From Omphiscola glabra (lineage: Eukaryota > Mollusca > Gastropoda > Lymnaeidae), in assembly GCA_964017045.1 (NCBI GenBank), contig OZ024809.1, positions 31,207,354-31,271,353 on the forward strand: a stretch of 64,000 nt of DNA. The letters run 5' to 3'. Under the pieces are notes generated by a model, which worked only from the letters and a program-made list of their open reading frames with translations, was not told the DNA's origin and did no database searches. Within the stretch, counting starts at the first letter, position 1, and every line of letters starts with the position of its first letter. Below are positions 45,265-57,089 of the stretch, piece by piece. The position numbers and the translations under genes were made by a program.

Positions 45265-45355
45265 CGGCTGGTCAACTTTGGATGTTGACTGGTCAACTGA
45301 AGATGTTAACTGGTCAACTGAAGATGTCGACTGGTCAACTTTGGGTGTTGACTGT
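45265..45355. repeat. 21-bp tandem repeat, about 4 copies
   Basis: Unit GACTGGTCAACTTTGGATGT plus one base. Confidence 0.92.
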
Positions 45356-45371
45356 TAGAAGCACATACCAT

Positions 45372-45985
45372 AAGAGCGAATGTTTAATAAGATGATTAGA
45401 TGTGAATGTTTGATAAGACAATTAGATGTGAATGTTTGATAAGAAATTAGATGTGAATGTTTGATAAGACAATTAGATGTGAATGTTTGATAAGACAATT
45501 AGATGTGAATGTTTGATAAGACAATTAGATGTGAATGTTTGATAAGAAATTAGATGTGATTGTTTGATAAGACAATTAGATGTGAATGTTTGATAAGACA
45601 ATTAGATGTGAATGTTTGATAAGAAATTAGATGTGAATGTTTGATAAGACAATTAGATGCGAATGTTTGATAAGACAATTAGATGTGAATGTTTGATAAG
45701 ACAATTAGATGCGAATGTTTGATAAGACAATTAGATGTGAATGTTTGATAAGACAATTAGATGTGAATGTTTGATAAGACAATTAGATGTGAATGTTTGA
45801 TAAGACAATTAGATGCGAATGTTTGATAAGACAATTAGATGCGAATGTTTGATAAGACAATTAGATGTGAATGTTTGATAAGACAATTAGATGTGAATGT
45901 TTGATAAGACAATTAGATGCGAATGTTTGATAAGACAATTAGATGCGAATGTTTGATAAGACAATTAGATGTGAATGTTTAATGA
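45372..45985. repeat. 26-bp tandem array, about 23 copies
   Basis: Core GAATGTTTGATAAGACAATT, then AGATGT. A GATGCG variant clusters in the right half. Short AAGAAATT units occur three times in the left half. Confidence 0.97.
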
Positions 45986-46074
45986 GATGATTAGAAGTAA
46001 ATGACGATACTAGTCTAACAATTTTTTTATGCACTTAAAATGTCGATTATTGCACAATACCTAACAACTGTTCT

Positions 46075-46405
46075 GTATAACACTGATGTATAACAGAGCT
46101 GTATAGCAGAGCTGTATAACAGAGCTGTATAACAGAGCTGTATAACAGAGCTGTATAGCAGAGCTGTATAACAGAGCTGTATAACAAGGCTGTATAACAG
46201 AGGTGTATAACAGGGCTGTATAACATAGCTTTATAACAGAGCTGTATAGCAGAGCTGTATAACAGGGCTGTATAACATAGCTGTATAACAGAGCTGTATA
46301 ACAGAGCTGTATAACAGAGCTGTATAACAGAGCTGTATAACAGAGCTGTATAACAGAGCTGTATAACAGAGCTGTATAACAGAGCTGTATAACAGGGCTG
46401 TATAA
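46075..46405. repeat. 13-bp tandem array, about 25 copies
   Basis: Unit AACAGAGCTGTAT; minus frames read CYTALLYSSVIQL in all phases. Confidence 0.97.
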
Positions 46406-46484
46406 ACAGTGATGTATGCATTAAACTCATTGATCGATATGCTGGAAAAAGCACTGCACGATTGAATCAGCTGAATCATCATGT

Positions 46485-47150
46485 ATTCATAATAGTACTA
46501 CTTTAGCGACCATAATGTTATACATAATAGTACTACTTTAGCGACCATAATGTTATACATAATAGTACTGCTTTAGCGACCATAATGTTATACATAATAG
46601 TACTGCTTTAGCGACCATAATGTTATACATAATAGTACTACTTTAGCGACCATAATGTTATACATAATAGTACTACTTTAGCGACCATAATGTTATACAT
46701 AATAGTACTGCTTTAGTGACCATAATGTTATACATAATAGTACTACTTTAGCGACCATAATGTTATACATAATAGTACTACTTTAGCGACCATAATGTTA
46801 TACATAATAGTACTACTTTAGCGACCATAATGTTATACATAATAGTACTACTTTAGCGACCATAATATTATACATAATAGTACTACTTTAGCGACCATAA
46901 TCTTATACATAATAGTACTGCTTTAGCGACCATCGTGATATACATAATAGTACTGCTTTAGTGACCATAATGTTATACATAATAGTACTACTTTAGCGAC
47001 CATAATGTTATACATAATAGTACTGCTTTAGCGACCATAATGTTATACATAATAGTACTACTTTAGCGACCATAATGTTATACATAATAGTACTGCTTTA
47101 GCGACCATAATGTTATACATAATAGTACTGCTTTAGGGACCATCATGGTA
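46485..47150. repeat. 35-bp tandem array, about 19 copies
   Basis: Core CATAATAGTACTACTTTAGC, then GACCATAATGTTATA. ACTACT and ACTGCT variants occur in runs. Confidence 0.97.
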
Positions 47151-47494
47151 TAAATAATATTATTACTTTAACAATGTAAATTATAAGAATACCTTAATGT
47201 ATTTTATTTTAAAATTGAGTTTAAAAATAGAGTTTAAAATCCATTAAACTGTAAAACAGCGTTGCCTTAAACAAACAAACCAACAAATATGCAGACGGAA
47301 AAAACTCGGCAGACGCCAGACGAATGCATGTATTATCCCTCAACATCAGAGCCATCTCTGACTTTTCAAACAGAGCTGTGATTGGATTCCCTCGCATCTA
47401 ATTGAATTAACGCGCGCGCGTGACGAGTCACCGGTGAATAGTCTGATTCAGACTTTTAGTAAGGCCTCTGATTTTAATGTGCCACCTTGGCCTT
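47151..47494. other. Spacer without gene
   Basis: Includes a GCGCGCGCG patch at 47412-47420; nothing else recognised. Confidence 0.5.
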
Positions 47495-47615
47495 AACAGC
47501 ATGGACAGCTCGGCCTAAACAGCATGGACAGCTCGGTCTAAGCAACATGTACACCTCGGCCTAAACAGCGTGTACAGCTCGGCCTAAACAGCAGGGACAG
47601 CTTTGTCTAAACAGC
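47495..47615. repeat. 23-bp tandem repeat, about 5 copies
   Basis: Unit ACAGCTCGGCCTAAACAGCA plus TGG. Confidence 0.93.
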
Positions 47616-47684
47616 TTGAAACTTTTCTTTAGTTTTTTTTTAACTCTTTTAAATTTGTCATCAAGGCTTGTATGTACACGAATT

Positions 47685-47890
47685 GGTAACATATCAAATG
47701 AAAACATGTGGTTTTGGTAACATATCAATCTGAAACATGTGTTTTGTTAACATATCAATTGGAAAAAAGTGATTTTGGTAACATATCAATTGGAAACAAT
47801 TGGTTTTGGTAACTTATCAATTGGAAACAAGTGGTTTTGGCAACTTATCAATTTGAAACATGTGGTTTCGGTAACTTATCAATTTATATG
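47685..47890. repeat. About 32-bp tandem array, 6 to 7 copies
   Basis: Unit near GGTAACATATCAATTGGAAA, then CATGTGGTTTT. Confidence 0.92.
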
Positions 47891-47907
47891 TTTATGTCGG
47901 GACACGT

Positions 47908-48832
47908 TGTTTGGAACGTTGTTTGGGATGTTGTTTGGGATGTTGTTTGGGATGTCGTTTGGCTCGTTTTTGGAGATTTTGTATGGGATGTTGTTTGGGG
48001 TTGTTTGGCATGTTATTTGGAATGTTCTTTGAGATGTTGTTTTGGGATGTTTTTGGGGATGTTGTTTGGGATGTTGTTTGGGATGTTGTTTGAGATGTTG
48101 TTTGAGATGTTGTTGGCGTTGTTGTTTGGGATGTTGTTTGAGATGTTGTTTGGGATGTTGTTTGAGATGTTGTTTGAGATGTTGTATGGGATGTTGTTTG
48201 GGATGTTGTTTGAGATGTTGTTTGAGATGTTGTTTGAGATGTCGTTTGGGATGTTGTTTGAGATGTTGTTTGAGATGTTGTTTGGGATGTTGTATGAGAT
48301 GTTGTTTGAGATGTTGTTTGAGATGTTGTTTGGGATGTTGTTTGAGATGTTGTTTGAGATGTTGTTTGAGATGTTGTTTTAGGGTGTTTTTGGGATGTTG
48401 TTTGGGATGTTGTTTTGGGATGTTGTTTGGGATGTTGTATGGGATGTTCTTTGAGATGTTGTTTTGGGGTGTTTTTGGGATGTTGTTTGGGATGTTGTAT
48501 GGGATGTTGTTTGGGATGTTGTATGGGATGTTGTTTGGGATGTTGTTTGGGATGTTGTTTGGGATGTTGTATGAGATGTTGTTTGGGATGTTGTATGGGA
48601 TGTTGTTTGGGATGTTGTATGAGATGTTGTTTGGGATGTTGTATGAGATGTTGTTTGGGATGTTGTATGAGATGTTGTTTGGGATGTTGTTTGGGATGTT
48701 GTTTGGGATGTTGTATGGGATGTTGTTTGGGATGTTGTTTGGGATGTTGTTTGGGATGTTGTATGAGATGTTGTTTGGGATGTTGTATGGGATGTTCTTT
48801 GGGATGTTGTATGGGATGTTGCATGGGGCAGA
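47908..48832. repeat. 12-bp tandem array GGGATGTTGTTT, about 77 copies
   Basis: Four base variants mark sub-blocks: GAGATG units dominate 48060-48380, and GTATGGG or GTATGAG units alternate with GTTTGGG as a 24-bp dimer in 48480-48830. Frames are open in most phases on both strands (LGCC / TTSQ), not coding. Confidence 0.97.
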
Positions 48833-49261
48833 GGCGTATAGTTGTTAAGAAGCCGTTGGTATCTAAATCGTTTTGTCAAATGAACTCCAGATTCTTGCAT
48901 GTAAATCGTTAGTCATGATATCTACTGTAAATAACCTTTAAAATATATTGAGAATAAACGAAGGCATCTTGCATTCTCCATAACATACCATTGAAGTCTG
49001 TATTTTTCTACTACACTGGTGTATGGATAGACCCAGCCTAATAACAACTGCTAATAATGGTTAATGTTTGTATACTGCCTACATAGTTTCAATAATTAAT
49101 GGTGTACACAAATGATTCTTTGAAATTTACTTGAAGCGAGGTATTGATCCACTCTACGGAACACTGTTAACAGATATAAAAAATTCGAAAAACCTTATCC
49201 ACTGTGTGGTCAGATGCATGACTTTCGCTATTATAGCCAGCTGTTTTTTGAACAAAGCCAT
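48833..49261. other. Spacer without gene
   Basis: A/T-rich single-copy sequence; nothing recognised. Confidence 0.5.
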
Positions 49262-49415
49262 ATGTTAGTTGAACTAAAGACAGCTGTTAGTTGAACTAAA
49301 GACAGCTGTTAGTTGAACTAAAGACAGCTGTTAGTTGAACTAAAGACAGCTGTTAGTTGAACTAAAGACAGCTGTTAGTTGAACTAAAGACAGCTGTTAG
49401 TTGAACTAAAGTTGA
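49262..49415. repeat. 22-bp tandem array, about 7 copies
   Basis: Unit GTTAGTTGAACTAAAGACAG plus CT, nearly identical copies. Confidence 0.96.
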
Positions 49416-49454
49416 ACTACGTGGCCAAATTTCTCATACATTGTATGGTTTAAC

Positions 49455-49690
49455 GTGACAATTAACTTGACAGTTTAACGTGACATTTTAACTTGACATT
49501 TTAACGTGACAGTTACCTAGACATTTAACTTGACAATTTAAATTGACAGTTAACTTGACAGTTTAACGTGACAATTAACTTGACAGTTTAACGTGACAGT
49601 TTAAAGTGACAGTTAACTTGACAGTTTAACGTAACAGTTAACTTGACAGTTTAACGTGACAGTTAACTTGACAGTTTAACTTGACAAATC
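49455..49690. repeat. About 12-13 bp alternating array
   Basis: TTTAACGTGACA and GTTAACTTGACA alternate, giving a dimeric 25-bp period. Confidence 0.92.
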
Positions 49691-50424
49691 ATATAATAAT
49701 AATAAAGTTCATTTAAAAAACACTCTTATCTCTATTAAGACTACAAACATTCTAAAAATACAAAACGCAAATTTACAAAAACTACATACAAGCCAATATA
49801 GATTAACTGTTCATCCGCCATCAAATATAGCACAGCCAGGCAGCTGGTGCAGCGAAAATGATGTCCTCATTTCATCCAGAAGGAAGTGGCAAGAATTAGA
49901 ATGTCGCAATATCAAAGCGACTTTTCATCTTTAATCGCGAATTTGAAATGTAGCGCTATCCTCAAACCATCTTTCTTTTGATTGCGCTCACACATCGCTT
50001 CAGTACTAGACGATGTGAGGAAGAAATAAAGAAAATAGAACGCGTGGCCATCGTCCCTAGAGAGGCCCCAAGTGGAATGAAGATTAGTTTATGATTCTCA
50101 AAGTGATATCATTAGCTCACACCCTTCTGTACACCAGGTTAAATGTTTTGAACCAGAGACCAGACGGTGAGGAGGCGGTGATCTTGTTTGGACTTCTGAA
50201 TGAGTCCAAGATAAAACGTGATGGCTACTCTTAGGTGGCTTCTCTCAGGTGGCTTTAGAGCCGGGGAGTTATTTAGGTCAGTTCCGGTTTGAGAGAGATT
50301 CATAAGATAAATTTAAAAAAAGAGAACGTCACAGGATTATGAAATATTTAACGAAATTATTCAATCAAGATTTAGACACGATTTAAAAAAAACATTTTTC
50401 CTATTAAGAATCGTGTGGAGCACA
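49691..50424. other. Single-copy stretch, no gene seen
   Basis: GGTGGCTTCTCTCAGGTGGC is a small duplication at 50234. Nothing else recognised. Confidence 0.5.
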
Positions 50425-52040
50425 AAGACCTAAATATCTAATGGAACACAAAGACCTTCATATCTAATGGAACACAGAGACCTAGATATCTAATGGTACT
50501 ATAAGACCTAAACATCTCATGGGACTCAAAGAGCTAGATATCTAATGGAAATCAAAGACCAAGATATCTAATGGACCTCAAAGACCTACATATCAAATGG
50601 AACGCAAAGAACTACATATCTAATGGAACTCAAAGATCTAGATATATAATGGAACTCAAAGACCTACACATCTCATGGGACTCAAAGAACTACATATCTA
50701 ATGCAACTCAAAGACCTACATATCTCATGGGACTCAAAGACCTATATATCTAATGGAACTCAAAGACCTAGATATCTCATGGGACTCAAAGACCTACATA
50801 TCTAATGGAACTCAAAGACCTACATATTTAATGGAACTCAAAGACCTAGATATCTAATGGAACTCAAAGACCTAGATATCTAATGGAACTCAAAGACCTA
50901 AACATCTCATGGAACTCAAAGACCTAGATATCTAATGGAATACAAAGACCTAAACATCTCATGGAACTCAAAGACCTACATATCTAATGGAACTCAAAGA
51001 TCTAGATATCTAGCGGAGCACAAAGACCTAAACATCTCATGGAACTCAAAGACCTACATATCTAATGGAACTCAAAGAACTAGATATCTAATGGAACTCA
51101 AAGAACTACATATCTAATGGAACTCAAAGACCTACACATCTCATGTGACTCAAAGACCTACATATCTAATGGAACTCAAAGACCTACATATCTAATGGAA
51201 CTCAAAGACCTACATATCTAATGGAACTCAAAGACCTACTCATCTCATGGGACTCAAAGAACTAGATATCTAATGGAACTCAAAGCCCTAGATATCTAAG
51301 GGAACTCAAAGACCTAGATATCTAATCGAACTCAAAGACCTAGATATCTAATGGAACTCAAAGACCTAAACATCTCATGGAACTCAAAGACCTACATATC
51401 TAATGGAACTCAAAGCCCTAGATATCTAATGGAACTCAAAGCCCTAGATATCTAATGACACTCAAAGACCTAGATATCTAGCGGAGCACAAAGACCTAAA
51501 CATCTCATGGAACTCAAAGACCTACATATCTAATGGAAATCAAAGACATACATATCTAATGGAACTCAAAGCCCTAGATATCTAATGGAACTCAAAGACC
51601 TAGATATCTAATGGAACTCAAAGACCTAGATATCTAATGGAACACAAAGACCTAAACATCTCATGGAACTCAAAGACCTAGTTATCTAATGGTACACAAA
51701 GACCTAACATCTCATGGAACTCAAAGACCTACATATCTAATGGAACTCAAAGACCTAGATATCTAATGGAACTCAAAGACCTAGATATGTAATGGAACAC
51801 AAAGACCTAAACATCTCATAGAACTCAAAGACCTAGTTATCTAATGGTACACAAAGACCTAAACATCTCATGGAACTCAAAGACCTAGATATCTAATGAA
51901 ACTCAAAGCCCTAGATATCTAATTGAACTCAAAGACCTAGATATCTAATGGAACTCAAAGACCTAGATATTTAATGGAACACAAAGACCTAAACATCTCA
52001 TGGAACTCAAAGACCTAGTTATCTAATGGTACACAAAACT
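50425..52040. repeat. 26-bp tandem array, about 62 copies
   Basis: Core TCTAATGGAACTCAAAGACC, then TAGATA. Subtypes (CTACATA, CTAAACATCTCATGG, GCGGAGCAC) occur in ordered series. GCGGAGCA recurs exactly 468 bp apart (51013 and 51481, 18 units), marking block duplication. Confidence 0.97.
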
Positions 52041-52194
52041 CCAAAATCTAGCTGAGCTCATAGATTTAGAGATTCTGAAATTTAGTCAATTTCTCTTGGG
52101 TAAATGTCTAAATGACGGAAGAATCTGACAAAGTTATCGCATTTCCATTTGTTTGGATTAATCAAGAATCGTATCTTATCTTATAAGTCACATA

Positions 52195-52345
52195 ATCTGA
52201 CTAACTTAACCCATTAGTCACATAATCTGACTAAGTTATAACATTAGTCACATAGTCTAATTAAGTTAAAGCATTAATCACACAATTTGACAAAGTTAAC
52301 GCGTAAGTCCCTCTGACTGAGTTAACGCATTAGTCACGAGGACTG
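52195..52345. repeat. About 31-bp degenerate repeat, 5 copies
   Basis: Unit near AGTCACATAATCTGACTAAG, then TTAACGCATT. Confidence 0.88.
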
Positions 52346-53159
52346 GACATTAATTTGCTGATTTTCAGTTAGAATGTTTATTTTCTTTTAGAGAGATTAC
52401 GCAATATGACTGAGTTCACAGTGTTCAAAAACAGTTCAGCTTTGCGGGATGGCTGATAGGTTTTCAGTCGTACCAGGGACCTTTGCCAACTGTCTTAATA
52501 CGCAATCAAGGGGGGGGGGGGGGGAGCACTCAAATAACAAATTCCATTTAATGCTTGCCTCGCTAGATTTATATTTCTCATGACTTATTACTTATTGAAC
52601 TTATTATACAGTTCCTTGCTTTTCGAAATGTTTTGATCTCGGGCCGGTGCTGGTCCACGGGCCGCCACTTTCGGGAAACACTGAGTCAGTAAATCTAAGC
52701 AACGGAAGTAGAGTGGTGCAATTATATCAATATTTTAATTATGTTTATTGAGGTGTTTTAATCTCGTTTGGGAAATGTACCCCACGTCTGTAAACATAAA
52801 CCTTAGCATGGCAGCTAAATTAATTTCATTTAATTCCTGGCAGATTTTAATCTCTACCACCGCCTCCTTAACTGTTCAGTAAAAATGTTATACTTGTGGG
52901 TGTGTGGGTGTGCATGTGTGGGTGTGCATGTGTGTGCATATGGGTGCGTGCATCTGTGCCTGTGTTTGTGTGTGTGACAAAAACACATTTCTAGTTGAGG
53001 TAAATACACATAGAAGTAATCATCTCGTTTAAAGGAGTCCACGTCTGAAAACCAAGATTTATCAAAAATGTTGGCTAACAATGAAATCACAAGCAATCGT
53101 GGTGAGACATGTTGAGAACATATTATTGGTACAGACGGATAATTTTTAGACATGCTAGT
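52346..53159. other. Single-copy stretch with small repeats, no gene seen
   Basis: G(14) run at 52510-52523 and a GTGTGTGGGTGTGCATGTG tract at 52896-52976. Otherwise only the hAT-like fragment at 52618. Confidence 0.5.
52618..52683. mobile_element. Right-end fragment of a hAT-like element
   Basis: GGTCCACGGGCCGCCACTTT followed by CGGGAAACACTG resembles the right terminus of hAT non-autonomous elements. I found no matching left end or target duplication, so only a fragment is claimed. Confidence 0.35.
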
Positions 53160-53485
53160 ATAAACCGCATACATGATAGGATACACTGCAGGCGTGATAG
53201 AATACACTGCAGACGTGATAGGATACACTGCAGACATGATAGGATACACTGCAGGCATGATAGGATACACTGCAGACATGATAGGATAGACTGCAGACAT
53301 GATAGGATAGACTGCAGACATGATAGGATACACTGCAGACGTGATAGGATACACTCCAGACATGATAGGATACACTGCAGACGTGATAGGATAGACTGCA
53401 GACATGATAGGGTAGACTGCAGACATGATAGGATAGACTGCAGACATGATAGGATAGACTGCAGACATGATAGGATAGACTCCAG
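53160..53485. repeat. 21-bp tandem array, about 15 copies
   Basis: Unit GATAGGATACACTGCAGACA plus T; ACGTGAT and AGACTG variants. Multiple-of-3 period keeps frames open on both strands (YPIMSAV on minus). Confidence 0.97.
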
Positions 53486-53551
53486 ATCCAGTTAGGTCAT
53501 AATAAGTCACAAGCTGTCTCATCTATCAGAAAACAGTCAGGTAAACAATGG

Positions 53552-54285
53552 TTTCCCAAATAGTTGCCCAAATGGTTGCCCAAATAGTTTCCCAATAGTT
53601 TCCCAAATAGTTGCCCAAATAGTTTCCCAAATAGTTGCCCAAATAGTTGCCCAAATAGTTGCCCAAATAGTTTCCCAAAAAGTTGCCCAAATAGTTGCCC
53701 AAATAGTTGCCCAAATAGTTGCCCAAATAGTTTCCCAAATAGTTTCCCAAATAGTTGCCCAATAGTTTCCCAAATATTTGCCCAAATAGTTGCCCAAATA
53801 GTTGCCCAAATAGTTGCCCAAATAGTTGCCCAAATAGTTGCCCAAATAGTTGCCCAAATAGTTTTCCAAATAGTTACCCAAATAGTTTCCCAAATAGTTG
53901 CCCAAATAGTTGCCCAAATAGTTTTCCAAATAGTTTCCCAAATAGTTGCCCAAAATAATTACCCTAATAGTTGCCCAAATAGTTTCCCAAATAGTTGCCC
54001 AAATAGTTGCCCAAATAGTTGCCCAAATAGTTGCCCAAATAGTTGCCCAAATAGTTGCCCAAATAGTTTTCCAAATAGTTGCCCAAATAGTTGCCCAAAT
54101 AGTTGCCCAAATAGTTGCCCAAATAGTTGCCCAAAATAATTACCCTAATAGTTGCCCAAATAGTTTCCCAAATAGTTGCCCAAATAGTTGCCCAAATATT
54201 TTCCCTAATAATTGCTCAAATAGTTGCCCAAATATTTTCCCAAATAGTTGCCCAAATAGTTGCCCCAATAGTTGCCCAAACAAAC
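53552..54285. repeat. 12-bp tandem array AAATAGTTGCCC, about 61 copies
   Basis: A block beginning CAAAATAATTACCCTAATAG occurs at 53951 and 54132, 181 bp apart, so about 15 units were duplicated as a segment. Frames stay open on both strands (CPNS / LGNY), an artefact. Confidence 0.97.
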
Positions 54286-54337
54286 AACAATGGCCTTCTT
54301 TTTAAGGTATATATCATAGATTGACCGTAATACAAAC

Positions 54338-54715
54338 TAAATCAGTCTACTTCCAATGTAAGCAAAACTTCAATCTATTTAGTTCCAATGTAAGCACAAT
54401 TTCAATCAGTCTACTTCCAATGTAAGCAAAACTTCAATCTATTTAGATCCAATGTAAGCACAATTTCAATCAGTCTACTTCCTATGTAAGCAAAACTTCA
54501 ATCTATTTGGATCCAATGTAAGCACAATTTCAATCAGTCTACTTCCAATGTAAGCAAAACTTCAATCTATTTAGATCCAATGTAAGCACAAATTAAATCA
54601 GTCTACTTCCAATGTAAGCAAAACTTCAATCTATTTAGATCCAATGTAAGCACAATTTCAATCAGTCGCCTTCCAAATGTAAGCACAATTTCAATCAGTC
54701 TACTTCCAATATAAG
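54338..54715. repeat. About 60-bp dimeric repeat, 6 copies
   Basis: Two half-units, CAGTCTACTTCCAATGTAAG with CAAAACTTC and ATCTATTTAGATCCAATGTA with AGCACAATTTC, alternate. Confidence 0.94.
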
Positions 54716-55192
54716 CACAGTTCATCTTAACTTGAAATAATAACATACACATACAAATTATCCGGAAAATATAGCCATGCTTCGTATTAAGTTCATGACA
54801 CAAAACAATCACAATTAGTCAACATTTGTTTCCTCCCCCATCAAGTAGTGGCACTTGAGTCGAACTATTATTGCACATTTAGTTCACCCCCGCATCTCTT
54901 ATCAAATATCTCAATTCTAAAATCTGAATCAGGAGAATTTTTTTGTTTAAAAACCATGCTGGAAGTTGTGCCAAAGAGACGGCCCCAGGGGAATATTTCA
55001 TAGCAGTCTACTGGCTTCACCGACCCTGGACGGGGGTAGCGTGTAGCGTGCAACCACAGCCGCAACAACAACGGTACGGAGATCTCTGTGGTTTCCTTTC
55101 ACTTGTTGTAGACACGATTTTTCTTCAAGGGTATTGAGATTGAAAAAAAAAATTAAGCTCATAGATAGCGGCCCTTTAAATATATGTTTGAT
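54716..55192. other. Spacer without gene
   Basis: Short opposing frames (64 and 67 codons) without recognisable motifs. Confidence 0.45.
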
Positions 55193-55387
55193 GTATAAAG
55201 CAGTGGCGTAGCGAGCTTAACTCGCGCCAGGGGCACAATACCTTGTTAGCGCCCCCAAATACCTTTTTAGCGCCCCCCCCCTATTCGAAAACCATACAAT
55301 ATTATAGTAAAATATACCATTTGGCGCCCCATTGTAAGTAGCGCATGATGCCCCCCTTGCCCCCCTCACTACGCCACTGGTATAAAG
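55193..55387. mobile_element. hAT-type MITE with perfect 8-bp target duplication
   Basis: The element is 55201-55379 (179 bp), bounded by CAGTGGCGTAGCGAG and CTCACTACGCCACTG, inverted repeats matching at 14 of 15 positions. GTATAAAG flanks both ends (55193-55200 and 55380-55387) and fits the hAT target pattern nTnnnnAn. The interior is rich in GGCGCCCC and TTTAGCGCCCCC motifs, with no coding capacity. Confidence 0.9.
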
Positions 55388-55565
55388 TATACACTACCAT
55401 TATGTATTTCGAACACAAGTAAAGAGGGGAATCTGTTGAAAGGTCTTATATTGAAAAATCCAGCTATATCAAGGTGCGTCAAAATTTAGGATTAACAAAA
55501 GGTCTAATTAAAAAGAAGGAATCAAATATTTTACGCCAAAATGTTTTCCACCTCACATGAATCAA

Positions 55566-56765
55566 ACATATCAACCCATTCAGCCCACACTTTCAACATA
55601 TCAACCCATTCAGCCCACACTTTATCATATCAACCCATTCAGCCCACACTTTCAACATATCAACCTATTCAGCCCACACTTTCAACATATCAACCTATTC
55701 AGCCAACACTTTCAACATATCAACCTATTCAGCCCACACTTTCAACATATCAACCTATTCAGCCAACACTTTCAACATATCAACCTATTCAGCCCACACT
55801 TTCAACATATCAACCTATTCAGCCCACACTTTCAACATATCAACCTATTCAGCCCACACTTTATCATATCAACCCATTCAGCCCACACTTTATCATATCA
55901 ACCCATTCAGCCCACACTTTATCATATCAACCCATTCAGCCCACACTTTCAACATATCAACCTATTCAGCCCACACTTTATCATATCAACCCATTCAGCC
56001 CACACTTTATCATATCAACCCATTCAGCCCACACTTTATCATATCAACCCATTCAGCCCACACTTTCAACATATCAACCTATTCAGCCCACACTTTATCA
56101 TATCAACCCATTCAGCCCACACTTTATCATATCAACCCATTCAGCCCACAATTTCAACATATCAACCTATTCAGCCCACACTTTATCATATCAACCCATT
56201 CAGCCCACACTTTCAACATATCAACCTATTCAGCCCACACTTTCAACATATCAACCTATTCAGCCCACACTTTATCATATCAACCCATTCAGCCCACACT
56301 TTATCATATCAACCCATTCAGCCCACACTTTCAACATATCAACCCATTCACCCCACACTTTCAACATATCAACCTATTCAGCCCACACTTTATCATATCA
56401 ACCCATTCAGCCCACACTTTCAACATATCAACCCATTCACCCCACACTTTCAACATATCAACCCATTCAGTCCACACTTTCAACATATCAACCCATTCAG
56501 CCACCATTTTCAACATATCAACCCATTCAGCCCACACTTTCAGCATATCAACCCATTCAGTCCACACTTTCAACATATCAACCCATTCAGTCCACACTTT
56601 CAACATATCAACCCATTCAGTCCACACTTTCAACATATCAACCCCTTCAGTCCACACTTTCAACATATCAACCCATTCAGCCCACACTTTCATCATATCA
56701 ACCCATTCAGTCCACACTTTCAACATATCAACCCATTCAGTCCACCCTTTCAACATATCAACCCT
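55566..56765. repeat. 29/30-bp tandem array, about 40 copies
   Basis: Core ACCCATTCAGCCCACACTTT, then CAACATATCA (30 bp) or ATCATATCA (29 bp). Mixing the two lengths switches phase, yet two plus frames stay open for 444 and 452 codons because every phase lacks stops. TCCACAC variants cluster at the right end. Confidence 0.97.
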
Positions 56766-57089
56766 ATTCAGCCACCACTTTCAACGCATCCGCCAACTTA
56801 TCCACTACTTTCAACGTATCCACGAACTTGGCCAATTCTCGCCACTTATTCACCAAAGTTTCGGATCTTAACTGAAAGATCAAGTAGTAAAGAAATCGAG
56901 AAACAAGGACAATAAAGTTGAAAGAAAGCAGATATGTGTAAAAAGGAGTTGAGGGGTGGGGGAGAAAATACAAAATTGTTTAAATAGATTGGCCAGAAGT
57001 ATCAGAAACTTAACTAGGTGTCAGGTAGAAGCGCACACGACAGGGCTTCTCCAGCGACAGAGTTAAGGAAATAACAGACAACTTTTGGT
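56766..57089. other. Spacer without gene
   Basis: Begins with decayed repeats (CTTTCAACGCATCC, CTTTCAACGTATCC); nothing else. Confidence 0.5.

Noticed and set aside
47892..48912. Cys-rich (LGCC) plus frames and TTSQ/HPKQ minus frames
   Set aside because: All are phases of the GGGATGTTGTTT array.
55541..56915. Two plus frames of 444 and 452 codons
   Set aside because: They are phases of the same 29/30-bp array; unit length changes swap phase without stops. There is no domain and no start context support.
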